A stretch of DNA of 47,459 nt, taken from contig NZ_JARWOV010000254.1 of NCBI RefSeq assembly GCF_029868855.1, forward strand, positions 1 to 47,459. The letters are read 5' to 3'. A program made the translations under genes and the position numbers. Source of the stretch: Nocardia carnea. GTDB lineage: Bacteria; Actinomycetota; Actinomycetes; Mycobacteriales; Mycobacteriaceae. Positions 32,326 to 40,903 of the stretch are shown in pieces. A model generated the notes under the pieces. It saw only the letters and a program-made list of their open reading frames with translations, searched no databases and was not told the origin of the DNA. Numbering within the stretch: the first letter of the stretch is position 1; every line of letters starts with the position of its first letter.

Positions 32326-32967
32326 ATGGACGGAGTGAGTATCAGCCAGGGAGAAACCGCCAAACGCGTCCGCCTGAGCCCGGACGAGCGGCGGGCACAG
32401 CTGATCACCCTCGGTGTCAAAATGCTCGGCGAACGGGCCATCGAGGATATTTCGGTTAGTGAAATCGCAGCTCAGGCGGGTATTTCTCGCGGGTTGCTGT
32501 TCCACTATTTTCCGACGAAGCAGGACTTTCAACTGGCCGTAGTGCAGCAGGCGAATGCGGAACTGCTGGTACGAGTCGTACCGGATCCCAGCCTGGGCCT
32601 CGCCGAGATGCTGCGTGATTCGGTGAGCCGCTATATCGATTACGTCAGCGAGAACCGCACCTCGTACCTGGCGTTGTTGCGTGGCCCCACCAGTTCCGAT
32701 CCCGCGCTGGCGGACATGGTGTCGCAAACCCGGCGAGCGATCGTCGACATCATTCTCTCCGAGGTACCACTGTCCGATCAGGAACGCGAAGATCCCCGCC
32801 TGCTGCTGTCGGTGCGCGGTTGGGTCGCATTCACCGAGGAAACCACGCTGTCCTGGCTCAGCGCGGAAACCATTGCGCGAGATGAACTGATCGACCTGCT
32901 GGTGGAGTCGTTGCTGGCGTTGTCTACGGCGGTCAACCCGGCCCTCGCCGCCGCCCTCCGGTCCTGA
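32326..32967 (+). CDS. TetR/AcrR regulator of the lipid operon
   Basis: Regulator of 213 residues. The HTH covers RRAQLITLGVKMLGERAIEDISVSEIAAQAGISRGLLFHYFPTKQDF. It continues with the C-terminal ligand domain containing SYLALLRGPTSSDPALADM. It is divergent from the monooxygenase operon and most likely represses it. Two starts are possible: ATG 32326 and GTG 32335, the latter with TAGGAT 7 nt upstream, which would give a leaderless mRNA. The tandem dyads 32285-32323 lie just upstream of both. Ligand may be a lipid intermediate or acyl-CoA; this is inference. Confidence 0.85.
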   Translation: MDGVSISQGETAKRVRLSPDERRAQLITLGVKMLGERAIEDISVSEIAAQAGISRGLLFHYFPTKQDFQLAVVQQANAELLVRVVPDPSLGLAEMLRDSVSRYIDYVSENRTSYLALLRGPTSSDPALADMVSQTRRAIVDIILSEVPLSDQEREDPRLLLSVRGWVAFTEETTLSWLSAETIARDELIDLLVESLLALSTAVNPALAAALRS

Positions 32968-32970
32968 GTC

Positions 32971-32993
32971 GGTCACCGGGTCGACCGGTGACC
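32971..32993. terminator. bidirectional terminator between TetR and ABC genes
   Basis: GGTCACCGG (32971-32979), 5-nt GTCGA, CCGGTGACC (32985-32993) is a perfect 9-bp stem in the 34-bp gap between two convergent genes. Confidence 0.65.
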
Positions 32994-33001
32994 TCCCCGT
33001 T

Positions 33002-34723
33002 TCAGGTCCGTCGGCCTGCCGCCGGTGTCCGCGCGACAGCCCAGAAATCCGCGTACCGGCCACCCCGGCGCAGCAGTTCGTCGTGGCTGCCGTCCTCCAC
33101 GATCCGGCCGCGTTCGAGAAAGACGACACGGTCGGCCCGCTGAACCGTATGCAACCGGTGCGCGACCATAACGACCGTCCGGCCCGCCATCAGCCGTTCG
33201 ATTCCCTCGTGCACCGCCGCCTCGTTCACCGGATCCAGTGCCGAGCTCACCTCGTCGAGCAGCACGATCGGCGCGTCCTTGAGCAGGGCCCGAGCGATCG
33301 AGACCCGCTGCCGTTCCCCGCCGGACAGCAGGGCGCCGCCCTCGCCGACATTCGTGTTCCAGCCGTCGGGGAGCCGGTCGACCACCTCGTCCAGCTGAGC
33401 CGCGGCCGCCGCCGCCCGAACCTGTGCGTCCGTGGCATCCGGCCGGCCGAGGCGGATGTTCTCCTCGATCGTGCCGTCGAAGAGATACACATGCTGGAAG
33501 ACGAAGGAGATCTGCGATATCAGGTTTTCGGTGCCGATCGCGCGGATATCCACGCCACCCATCCGCACGGCTCCCGCGTCCACATCGTAGAAACGCGCGA
33601 TCAGTTGCAGCAGCGTGCTCTTACCCGCGCCGGATGGCCCGACGATCGCCAGTCGCCGGCCCTGCGGTACCGACAGCGAGAGATCGTCGACGACCCTGCG
33701 GCCGTCGTGCGCGAAGGTCACGGATTCGAACGTGAGGTCGTGGCGCGCCGGCTGGACCGGGTCGGCCGGTTCCGGCAGCGGTGGGGTGCGCAGCAGGGCG
33801 TCGAGCCGGGTCAGTTCGGCGCGTGCCGCACGCAACTGGCCGCCGAGTTCGGCGAGGGACAGCAGCGGTTCGGTGCACCGCGCCGCCAGTACCAGTACTG
33901 CGAGCAATTCCGCCGCGCCGATATCGCCGCCCAGCGCCAGATACGCGCCCAGAGCCAGCAGCGCGGTGAAAGTGATCTGTACGACGAGTGTCAGGCCGGC
34001 CACGCCGGTCAGCGCGGACAGGGTACTGCGCCGGGCCGCTCGTTCCACCCCGCGCAACGCGTCGTCGAGCATCCGGAAACGTTCGGTGGTCCGGCCGCCC
34101 GCGCGGAGCACCGGCTGGGCCTGGAGATATTCGACAACCCGCCCGGCGGCCTCCTGATCGCGGGCGTGGCGTTCGGCATCACCGGCGGCCATGGCGCGAC
34201 CGGACCGGATCTGGATCGCCACCACGATCGGCACGGCAGCCAGTGCGGCCAGGCCCAGTCGCCAATCGAAGACGAGCATGACACCGACGACGGTCAACGG
34301 CGTGACGGTGGCCGAGACGAGCGGGGCCAGCTGATGGGCGATCACACTCATCGCCTGGAGTACCCCGCGACCGGCGAGCACCGAGATTTCGCCGATCCGG
34401 TCGGCGGTGTACCAGCCGATGGGCAACCGGGCCAGATGGTCGCCCAGCCGGTGGTACACGCCGCGCAACAGCGTGGTCCCGGCGCGGAAGCCGGACAGAT
34501 CGCTGAGATAGCGCAGCAGCGCGTACCCGGCGACGGCCACGCCGAACGCGACCAGCGGTGCCCGTGCGGCGGCCGGCTCCTCGCCGAACAGGGCTCGCAG
34601 CACCGGCACCAGCAGTGCGTAGGACATTCCTTCCGCGACAGCGGTGATGGTCATCAGGACAATGGTGCGGCGCACCGGCCGGGCGTAGGAATGGCCCAAT
34701 ACCCGTAACAGCATGCGGATCAT
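33002..34723 (-). CDS. half-size ABC transporter (importer-like), second subunit
   Basis: Fused membrane/ATPase subunit of 573 residues. Six helices in ~1-300 precede the ATPase: Walker A GPSGAGKST, Q-loop SFVFQHVYLF, signature LSGGERQRVSIARALL, Walker B IVLLDEVSSALDP, and H-loop MVAHRLHTV. With the preceding gene it forms a heterodimer resembling YbtPQ or IrtAB siderophore importers, which have an exporter-like fold. It lacks the siderophore-interaction domain of IrtA. Gap to the upstream subunit 28 bp. No siderophore synthesis gene is in the window, so the substrate is uncertain. Confidence 0.85.
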   Translation of the reverse strand: MIRMLLRVLGHSYARPVRRTIVLMTITAVAEGMSYALLVPVLRALFGEEPAAARAPLVAFGVAVAGYALLRYLSDLSGFRAGTTLLRGVYHRLGDHLARLPIGWYTADRIGEISVLAGRGVLQAMSVIAHQLAPLVSATVTPLTVVGVMLVFDWRLGLAALAAVPIVVAIQIRSGRAMAAGDAERHARDQEAAGRVVEYLQAQPVLRAGGRTTERFRMLDDALRGVERAARRSTLSALTGVAGLTLVVQITFTALLALGAYLALGGDIGAAELLAVLVLAARCTEPLLSLAELGGQLRAARAELTRLDALLRTPPLPEPADPVQPARHDLTFESVTFAHDGRRVVDDLSLSVPQGRRLAIVGPSGAGKSTLLQLIARFYDVDAGAVRMGGVDIRAIGTENLISQISFVFQHVYLFDGTIEENIRLGRPDATDAQVRAAAAAAQLDEVVDRLPDGWNTNVGEGGALLSGGERQRVSIARALLKDAPIVLLDEVSSALDPVNEAAVHEGIERLMAGRTVVMVAHRLHTVQRADRVVFLERGRIVEDGSHDELLRRGGRYADFWAVARTPAAGRRT

Positions 34724-34751
34724 ATGATTTCGTGGCGCGGAACCCAGCCCG

Positions 34752-36611
34752 TCAGGGCCGGACGGGGCGCGTCGAGTCCGAGCTCGCCGCTGTCGCGCCG
34801 TCCTCCTCTCGAATGTCTACGTCCTGGGGTGTGCCGCTGCCCCGGCGCGACTGCCAGAAGGCGGCGAACTCGCCGCCGGCGGCCAGCAGTTCGGTGGGCC
34901 GGCCGGAAGCGGCGATCTGCCCGTTGCGCAGCAGCACGACCGTGTCGGCGTCGGCGACCGTCTCCCAGCGGTGGGCTATGACAACGGTTGTCCGGTCACC
35001 GGCCGTGGCGGACAGGGCGGTGCGAACAGCCTGTTCGGTCTGCGGGTCGGCGAAGGAGGTCGCCTCGTCGAGGACGAGCACGGGGGTCTCGGCGAGCAGG
35101 GCGCGGGCGATCGAGACCCGCTGTGCCTCACCGCCGGACAGCCCCGCATCCACGCCGATCACCGAGTCGTATCCGCGCGGTAGTTCCAGGATCCGGTCGT
35201 GGATATTCGCCAGCCGCGCCGCCCGGACCACTGCGGCGCGGTCGGCACGGGGGACCGCCAGGGCGATGTTCTCGGCGATCGACGCACGCAGCAGCCGCAC
35301 GTCCTGGAAGACGAAGGACACCGTGCGGTAGAGGTCACGGTCGGCGATCTCGCGCAGATCCACACCTCCCACCCGGACCGATCCGGACACCGGGTCGAAG
35401 AATCGGGGCAGCAACTGTACGAGCGTGGACTTTCCGCTGCCGGACGGGCCGACGATCGCGGTGACAGTGCCCGGTTCGAGCGTCAGGTCGATACCGCGCA
35501 GTACTTCGTGCCCGGTGTCGTAACCGAATCGGACATCACGTAGTTCCACCCGGTGTCCCCGTGGCATGACCGGGCGGGCCGGTTGCGGGAGCGATGGTTC
35601 GGCGAGCACGTTCCCGATGCGGTCCACCGCGCGCCGTGCAGTCTGCATATCGTCGAAGCCGTGTCCCAGGGCCGCCACCGGTGCCGTCAAACCCAGTCCG
35701 AGCAGCAGGAACGGTAGTAGATCGGCGGGTGCCATACTACCGTTCGCGATCAGCGCCGCCCCGCCGGTCAACACCACCAGCAGCACGAACGGTGGCGATG
35801 TCGCCACTTGCATCGTGGCGCCGAGCGGTGCCAGGCCTCGCACCATCCGCAGGAAGATATCGGCGAACTCGTCGGCGGCGGTGCGGAAACGGCGATGCGC
35901 GCGCCCGGACTCCCCGAACGTCTTCACCACCGCGATACCCTGCACGAATTCCACCACCGAATCCGCGATCCGTCCCATCGCAGCATCGAATGCCCGCTGT
36001 TCGCGCAGCCGGGCCGGTGTCATCATGAGCGGCACCACCGCCAGCGCGAGTGCCACCGGGATCAGGGTGATCAAGGTGAGCCGCCAGTCGACGGTGAACA
36101 GGTAGATCAGCGATACCAGTGGCACCACGAACGCCGAGACGAGTTCGCCCGGAGTATGCGCGATGAACGGGTGCACCGCGCTTACGTCCTCGCCGACCAC
36201 CTTGGCCAGTTCACCGGTCCGGCGGCGGGAGAACCAGCCGAGCGGTAACCGCCCCAGCCGCTCGGCGAGCAACCGGCGAAACGCCAGTTGCACCCGGGTG
36301 TCGACCAGATGCCCGATACCCGTCGACGCGCCGGTGAACAGCAGTTGCGCGAACAATCCGAGCGCACCCGCGACCACGACGAACCAGATACGTCCTTCAT
36401 CGACCGGGCCGGGCGACAACAGGGTGCGCCCCAGTTCGACGACCGCCAGCAGCGGCGCGAGACCCGCTACCGCACCCACGATCTGCAGCACGACCACCGC
36501 GGCGAAACTCCACAGGTGAGCGCGCAGCACGCCGGCGATGCCGTGCCGCGCCGAGGTATCCACCGCGGTCCCGGACAGCTGAACCGGCTCGGTGAGTTCC
36601 GTGGTGGTCAT
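34752..36611 (-). CDS. half-size ABC transporter (importer-like), first subunit
   Basis: Fused membrane/ATPase subunit, 619 residues. N-terminal ~30 residues polar, then six helices (VLRAHLWSFAAVVVLQIVGAVAG first). ATPase: Walker A GPSGSGKST, signature LSGGEAQRVSIARALL, Walker B VLVLDEATSFADP. The FADP D-loop instead of ALDP is shared with the IrtA/YbtP branch as I recall. The C-terminal tail ~30 residues is acidic. Start ATG 36611 overlaps the esterase stop (36608-36610), so translation is coupled. An ABC pair encoded after an esterase suggests import of an ester-bonded ligand such as a siderophore. Confidence 0.85.
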   Translation of the reverse strand: MTTTELTEPVQLSGTAVDTSARHGIAGVLRAHLWSFAAVVVLQIVGAVAGLAPLLAVVELGRTLLSPGPVDEGRIWFVVVAGALGLFAQLLFTGASTGIGHLVDTRVQLAFRRLLAERLGRLPLGWFSRRRTGELAKVVGEDVSAVHPFIAHTPGELVSAFVVPLVSLIYLFTVDWRLTLITLIPVALALAVVPLMMTPARLREQRAFDAAMGRIADSVVEFVQGIAVVKTFGESGRAHRRFRTAADEFADIFLRMVRGLAPLGATMQVATSPPFVLLVVLTGGAALIANGSMAPADLLPFLLLGLGLTAPVAALGHGFDDMQTARRAVDRIGNVLAEPSLPQPARPVMPRGHRVELRDVRFGYDTGHEVLRGIDLTLEPGTVTAIVGPSGSGKSTLVQLLPRFFDPVSGSVRVGGVDLREIADRDLYRTVSFVFQDVRLLRASIAENIALAVPRADRAAVVRAARLANIHDRILELPRGYDSVIGVDAGLSGGEAQRVSIARALLAETPVLVLDEATSFADPQTEQAVRTALSATAGDRTTVVIAHRWETVADADTVVLLRNGQIAASGRPTELLAAGGEFAAFWQSRRGSGTPQDVDIREEDGATAASSDSTRPVRP

Positions 36612-37612
36612 CGCCGAACCTGCCTTCCGGGCGCCGGTGCGGTCGTGCGCCGCTCGCCGGCCAACCGGTGGCGAAGATGATCGAGTATTTCGGCGCGGGC
36701 CCGCCGGGCGGCCGGGACAGCGCCCGGCAGGCTCAGGAAGGCGTGTGTCGCTTCGGGATACCGGGTCAGCGTCACCTCGACCCCGGCGCAGCGCAGGCGG
36801 TCGGCGTAGGCCGCGGACTGGTCCTCGAGCGGGTCCAGACCCGCGGCGAGGATATGCGCCGGTGCCACCCCCTTCAGTCCTTCGCTGTACATCGGGGAGA
36901 TCGTCCGGCGATCGAAATGCTCGGGGACCGCGAGACGCGGCAGCGCGCGGCATTCGGCCGGCGACGCCGTCGGGCTCTCCGCGTTCTCCGTGAACGAGGG
37001 GTACTCGAAGGCGCGATCGGTCCAGTCGAACAGGGGATTGATCAGCACCTGGGCGCGCAGACCGGGGCCGAATTCGACGGACCGGATCGCGATGAGAGCG
37101 GCGAGCGTGGCGCCCGCACTCGACCCGAGCAGTGCAATCCGGTCGCGATCCGCACCCCAGCCGGCCGCGAGCTCGGCCAGCCGGGGGACGGCGTCGTAGG
37201 CGTCCTGCACCGGCGCGGGCACCGGGTATTCGGGCGCCAGCCGGTAGTCGAGCGAGATCACCACGGCCGGGCAGTGCGCGGCCAGATGGGCGAGCAGCCA
37301 ATCGTCCTGTTCCGGGAAGCCACTGATGAGACCGCCACCGTGGAAGGCGATCACCAGCGGTAGGGGTGGGCCCTCCCGCTTCGGCCGGTATACCCGGAGT
37401 TTCAGTCGACGGCCGGGCAGATCGATTGTGTCGCCGGTGATCCGGGCCGCGCGATCGGGTCGGCCGGTGAGGGGTCGCAACAGCACCGACCCCCGCAATC
37501 GGTTCTGCGCCGCCCGGAATGCGACGAACTGCTCCGGGGTGACCGAATCCCAGTCCGGGGCCGGTCGCAGCTTGGTCAGGATACGCATTCGCAGTGGAAC
37601 TCTGCCTCGCAT
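36608..37612 (-). CDS. alpha/beta hydrolase (acetyl esterase/lipase family)
   Basis: Esterase of 334 residues, HSL family: HGGGLISGFPEQDDWLL oxyanion-hole, LDYRLAPEYP, nucleophile GSSAGATLAAL (Ser within GSSAG), Asp in LAAGLDPLEDQS, and His in TRYPEATHAFL. The N-terminal ~80 residues form the usual cap region. It is the first gene of an operon with two ABC subunits. It could cleave an ester bond in an imported ligand, as siderophore esterases do, but this fold is not one of the classical siderophore esterase types. Start ATG 37612 with AAAGG about 9 nt upstream. Confidence 0.85.
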   Translation of the reverse strand: MRGRVPLRMRILTKLRPAPDWDSVTPEQFVAFRAAQNRLRGSVLLRPLTGRPDRAARITGDTIDLPGRRLKLRVYRPKREGPPLPLVIAFHGGGLISGFPEQDDWLLAHLAAHCPAVVISLDYRLAPEYPVPAPVQDAYDAVPRLAELAAGWGADRDRIALLGSSAGATLAALIAIRSVEFGPGLRAQVLINPLFDWTDRAFEYPSFTENAESPTASPAECRALPRLAVPEHFDRRTISPMYSEGLKGVAPAHILAAGLDPLEDQSAAYADRLRCAGVEVTLTRYPEATHAFLSLPGAVPAARRARAEILDHLRHRLAGERRTTAPAPGRQVRR

Positions 37613-37996
37613 GATTATGCCTTTCGTACCGAACCGCGTTCGGTCCCCGGCGGGGTCGATCGCGGAGTACCTCGATGGTGGTGCCGGCCGGGTGGGTTGC
37701 GCTTCGGGCAGCGGGAGTCGCTGTCTACGTGAAATCGCGTACCGGTCGAGCCGTCGGATACTGCGGTGGTCGTAGTCGTCCGGGTCGGCGGATACCAGCA
37801 GCGAATACGTGAATACTTGTACCGCAACTTCTCGGCTGCATTCGTTGTCGTAACCACCTGCGCGGGAACAAACCTCGTCCGTGCCGGGCGAGCAAGGCGA
37901 GTCCGCGCCCTGCGAGGTGCGGGCACACCATTGCCGCTACGGGCGGCGTACGCGATTTGTCAGGAGTGCCGGGACGGCAGCTACTGCTGCGGCGGC
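37613..37996. other. 384-bp gap between the esterase operon and the response regulator
   Basis: No gene is supported on either strand. The right end is the region downstream of the response regulator, the left end holds the esterase ribosome site. The middle is less GC-rich than average (around 37795-37855), which may hold a promoter. I found no IdeR/iron box and no clear hairpin. Confidence 0.45.
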
Positions 37997-38674
37997 CTAC
38001 GGAGCCGAATCACACAACCCGGTCTGGTACGCGATCACCACCAACTGTGCGCGGTCCCGGGCGCCCAGTTTCACCATGGCACGGCTGACATGGGTGCGGG
38101 CGGTGGCCGGGCTGAGGAACAGGGCGGCGCCGATCTCGTCGTTGCTCATACCCTGGCCCACCAGCGCCAGAACCTCGCGCTCCCGATCGGTGAGCACCCC
38201 CAGCCGATCCTCCGCCGACCGTGCGGCCCGGCGCTGTGCGGTGAACTGGCCGATGAGGCGGCGGGTTATACGGGGCGCGAGCAGTGCGTCACCGGCGGCG
38301 ATGACCCGGATGGCGTGCAGGAGTTCGGCGGGCCCCGCGTCTTTGAGCAGGAACCCGCTGGCGCCTGCCTGGAGTGCCTCGAAGACGTTGTCGTCGGTGT
38401 CGTAGGTGGTGAGGATCAGTACCCGGACCTGCTCCAGCCCGGCGGTTTCGGCGATCCGGCCGGTGGCGCGGATCCCGTCCAGGACCGGCATCCGGATATC
38501 CATGAGCACGACATCGGGGCGGGTGCTGCGGGCCAGTTCGACGGCTTCCGCGCCGTTGGTGGCTTCCCCGACCACCGTGATGTCGTCTTCCAGGTCCAGC
38601 AGGACCTTGAAACCCGAACGCACCAGCCGTTCGTCGTCGGCGAGCAGAACCTTGATCGGCGGTGTGGGGTTCAC
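37997..38674 (-). CDS. NarL/LuxR-family response regulator
   Basis: DNA-binding response regulator of 225 residues. The receiver domain has the acidic pair LLADDERLV, phospho-acceptor Asp in VVLMDIRMPVLDG (~residue 56), switch Thr in ILTTYD, and Lys in LKDAG. The LuxR-type HTH is at ~155-215, LTDREREVLALVGQGMSNDEIGAALFLSPATARTHVSRAMVKLG. GTG start overlaps the kinase stop (38671-38674), so it is made with its partner. Confidence 0.93.
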   Translation of the reverse strand: MNPTPPIKVLLADDERLVRSGFKVLLDLEDDITVVGEATNGAEAVELARSTRPDVVLMDIRMPVLDGIRATGRIAETAGLEQVRVLILTTYDTDDNVFEALQAGASGFLLKDAGPAELLHAIRVIAAGDALLAPRITRRLIGQFTAQRRAARSAEDRLGVLTDREREVLALVGQGMSNDEIGAALFLSPATARTHVSRAMVKLGARDRAQLVVIAYQTGLCDSAP

Positions 38675-39879
38675 AGACGCGCCCCCGCCGGAACGAGCGG
38701 CAGACTGGCGGTGACCTCGAATCCGCCGCCGGGGCGCGGTTTCGCGTCGAGTTCGCCGCCGAGCAGCCGGCAGCGTTCGCGCATCCCGATGATCCCGCGA
38801 CCCGATGCCGAACCGCTGTGCCCGGAGGCGGGCGCGCGGCGTCCTTCGTCGGTTACTCGAATGTGCAGGGCGTCGACCACGGGTTCCAGTGTCACCGTCA
38901 CCCGGGTCGGACCGGCATGGCGGATCACATTGGTGATGGATTCCTGCACGATGCGGTAGGCTGCGCTGCCCACCGCGCTCGGCAGCGCCGGCACCGGTTC
39001 GGGCTGTACGACGGCGATATCGAGCCCGGCCTCGCGGGCCTTGCCGGTGAGCTCGTGGATCTGGTCGAGCCCGGGCGACGGTTCGCGGTCACCGCCGTCG
39101 CGGAGTACGCCGAGGATGGCGCGCATTTCGTGCAGGGCACGGGAACTGGTCTGTTCGATGGTGTGCAGCGCTTCCCGGGCCTGTTCCGGGCGCCGGTCGA
39201 GCACATGCGCGGTGACCCCGGCCTGCACGTTGATGATCGCGATGGCATGGGCGACCGTATCGTGCACCTCGCGGGCGATCCGCAGCCGTTCGGCGTCGAC
39301 CCGCGCCCGGGTCTCTTCGTCACGCGAGCGTTCTGCCAGCTCCGCGCGCTCTTGCGCATCCGCGGCCATCACCTGGCGGGAACGCGCGGATTCGCCGAGC
39401 ATGGTGGCGATCACTGCCCCGCCGATCCGGAAGAACACCCAGCCGATCGCCGATACCGGCTCCACATCGGCACCGGCGATCACCCAGCCGACCGACAGTA
39501 TCGCGATCCCCGCGCCCGCGATCCGCAGTGATCGGCGCCCGTCGCCGTATGCGGCCACGGCGTACAGGGCGACGAAAAGACCGAGGTAGGACGCTCGATC
39601 GGGAAAGTCGAAGGAGAAATAGATCAGGCTGGCCACACCGGTGATCGCGAAAACCGCGACGGGCCGTCTCCGGCGCGCGACCACGGCCACACCGCTCACG
39701 ATCAGCAGGACGTATCCGATTCCCGACACCGGCGTCGATGCCGGCTCGAGCGGAACCGGAACCATCGCACTGAGCACCTGGATCACCGTGACGGACAACG
39801 CCAGCGCGATATCCGGGAACCACGTCGGCCGCCGCGCAATCCGGGCAGACAGCTCTCGAGACACCGCCCGCTGATCCAT
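38671..39879 (-). CDS. sensor histidine kinase (NarL-type, HisKA_3)
   Basis: Membrane sensor of 402 residues. Residues ~20-170 hold five or six hydrophobic helices without a large periplasmic domain, so the signal is probably sensed in or near the membrane. The HisKA_3 dimerisation helix has REVHDTVAHAIAIINVQAGV with the phospho-accepting His. The HATPase domain ends with GRGIIGMRERCRLLGGEL and includes YRIVQESITNVIRHA. The family includes DesK-like kinases. ATG 39879 has TACTGT (39886-39891) 6 nt upstream. It pairs with the response regulator downstream. Confidence 0.9.
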   Translation of the reverse strand: MDQRAVSRELSARIARRPTWFPDIALALSVTVIQVLSAMVPVPLEPASTPVSGIGYVLLIVSGVAVVARRRRPVAVFAITGVASLIYFSFDFPDRASYLGLFVALYAVAAYGDGRRSLRIAGAGIAILSVGWVIAGADVEPVSAIGWVFFRIGGAVIATMLGESARSRQVMAADAQERAELAERSRDEETRARVDAERLRIAREVHDTVAHAIAIINVQAGVTAHVLDRRPEQAREALHTIEQTSSRALHEMRAILGVLRDGGDREPSPGLDQIHELTGKAREAGLDIAVVQPEPVPALPSAVGSAAYRIVQESITNVIRHAGPTRVTVTLEPVVDALHIRVTDEGRRAPASGHSGSASGRGIIGMRERCRLLGGELDAKPRPGGGFEVTASLPLVPAGARL

Positions 39880-39885
39880 ACCGTG

Positions 39886-39891
39886 ACAGTA
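39886..39891 (-). promoter_or_regulatory. -10 hexamer of the two-component operon
   Basis: TACTGT on the minus strand ends 6 nt before the ATG of the histidine kinase, consistent with a leaderless mRNA. Confidence 0.5.
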
Positions 39892-40017
39892 CGTGACCGC
39901 GGTCGGCTCGTGCTCCCCTTCGGGGCGTCACCTGTTACGGCGAGTGACGTACCCGATCGCACCCGGCCTACGCGTACCGACGTAGGTGGCGGCACCGTGG
40001 GAGACCTGCCGTGGCAG

Positions 40018-40044
40018 AGGTTGACCTTGACGCTGGGTAAACCT
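40018..40044. promoter_or_regulatory. MerR-type dyad upstream of the hydrolase-MerR operon
   Basis: AGGTTGACC (40018-40026), 9 nt, GGTAAACCT (40036-40044): inverted arms match at 8 of 9 positions. Its end lies 7 nt before the ATG at 40051. A dyad of this design matches the binding habit of MerR proteins, and the MerR gene is the second in this operon. Confidence 0.5.
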
Positions 40045-40050
40045 CGCACC

Positions 40051-40899
40051 ATGGTTGTCATGACCAGCGGACCCGAAGACATCCAGGCGCGCGGCGGGCA
40101 GCACCCCGACCGGGAACACTGCTCGATCGACCACGACGGCGTCACCGTTTCGGTATCCCGTGGCGGCTCCGGGCGACCCGTCGTTTTCTGTCCCGGCCTG
40201 TACTCCACGCAGACCGGGTTGCAGGTTCTGATCGACCTGCTGCGGCGCGACCACGATGTGGTGACCTTCGACCTTGGTGGGCACGGTCTCAGCTCGGTCG
40301 CCCCGCGGTACTCGTTCGCCGGGTTCCTCGGGGATCTGAGCGCGGTCATGGAGGCAGTGCGGATCTTCGATCCGGCGCCCGTGCTCGTGGGCTATTCACT
40401 CGGCGCCGACCTGGTCGTGCACTATGCCAGTGAGCATCCCGGGGCCGTGGCCGGGCTGGTGCTCATCGACGGAGCGAACCCGATACCCGAACCGTTCCTG
40501 CCCACCGCCGATGTGCGCGAGTTCCGGGCAATGTGGGAGAACTCGGTGGACGCGGCGGCAGACGGCGCCCACCGGGTATTGCTCACCGCAGAGCAGGTAC
40601 TCGAACTGAACCTGGAACTCGATGTGATCCGAACCGGCCCGCTTCTCGACCGGTACCGCGATATCGGCGTTCCGGTAAGCATGATCATGTCGACCGCGAT
40701 GGCCGGTGCCGGTGCCGACGAGCGGACCCGGTGGCGCAACCGGAACTGGCGTGCCGGAATCGACCGACTCGCCCGCGCGCGGCCGGATATCACCACTACC
40801 TGGCTGGATGCCGATCACCAGCTGGTGCTCACCCACGCGACCGAAATCGCTCGGAAAGTCGCGGACCGCGTCGGCCGCCCGCCGGGTCCGGGAGACTGA
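40051..40899 (+). CDS. alpha/beta hydrolase
   Basis: Hydrolase of 282 residues from ATG 40051 (or ATG 40060). It shows the elements of the alpha/beta fold: the beta3-like VVFCPGLYSTQTGLQVLIDLL, TFDLGGHGLSS, nucleophile VGYSLGADLVVHY (Ser within GYSLG) and a likely catalytic His in WLDADHQLVLTH. Members of this group include esterases, lipases and haloperoxidase-like enzymes; function here is open. No Shine-Dalgarno is obvious. The MerR gene begins 4 nt after its stop, so the two are one operon. An upstream in-frame start at 39883 is not used in my reading. Confidence 0.8.
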   Translation: MVVMTSGPEDIQARGGQHPDREHCSIDHDGVTVSVSRGGSGRPVVFCPGLYSTQTGLQVLIDLLRRDHDVVTFDLGGHGLSSVAPRYSFAGFLGDLSAVMEAVRIFDPAPVLVGYSLGADLVVHYASEHPGAVAGLVLIDGANPIPEPFLPTADVREFRAMWENSVDAAADGAHRVLLTAEQVLELNLELDVIRTGPLLDRYRDIGVPVSMIMSTAMAGAGADERTRWRNRNWRAGIDRLARARPDITTTWLDADHQLVLTHATEIARKVADRVGRPPGPGD

Positions 40900-40903
40900 A
40901 CCG

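Noticed and set aside
33083..34708. A 541-codon plus-strand frame opposite the second ABC subunit
   Set aside because: Antisense shadow of a protein with all ABC motifs; its own translation is rich in Arg, Gln and Gly.
37613..37996. Iron (IdeR) box upstream of the esterase-ABC operon
   Set aside because: No 19-bp TTAGGTTAG-like dyad was seen on either strand.
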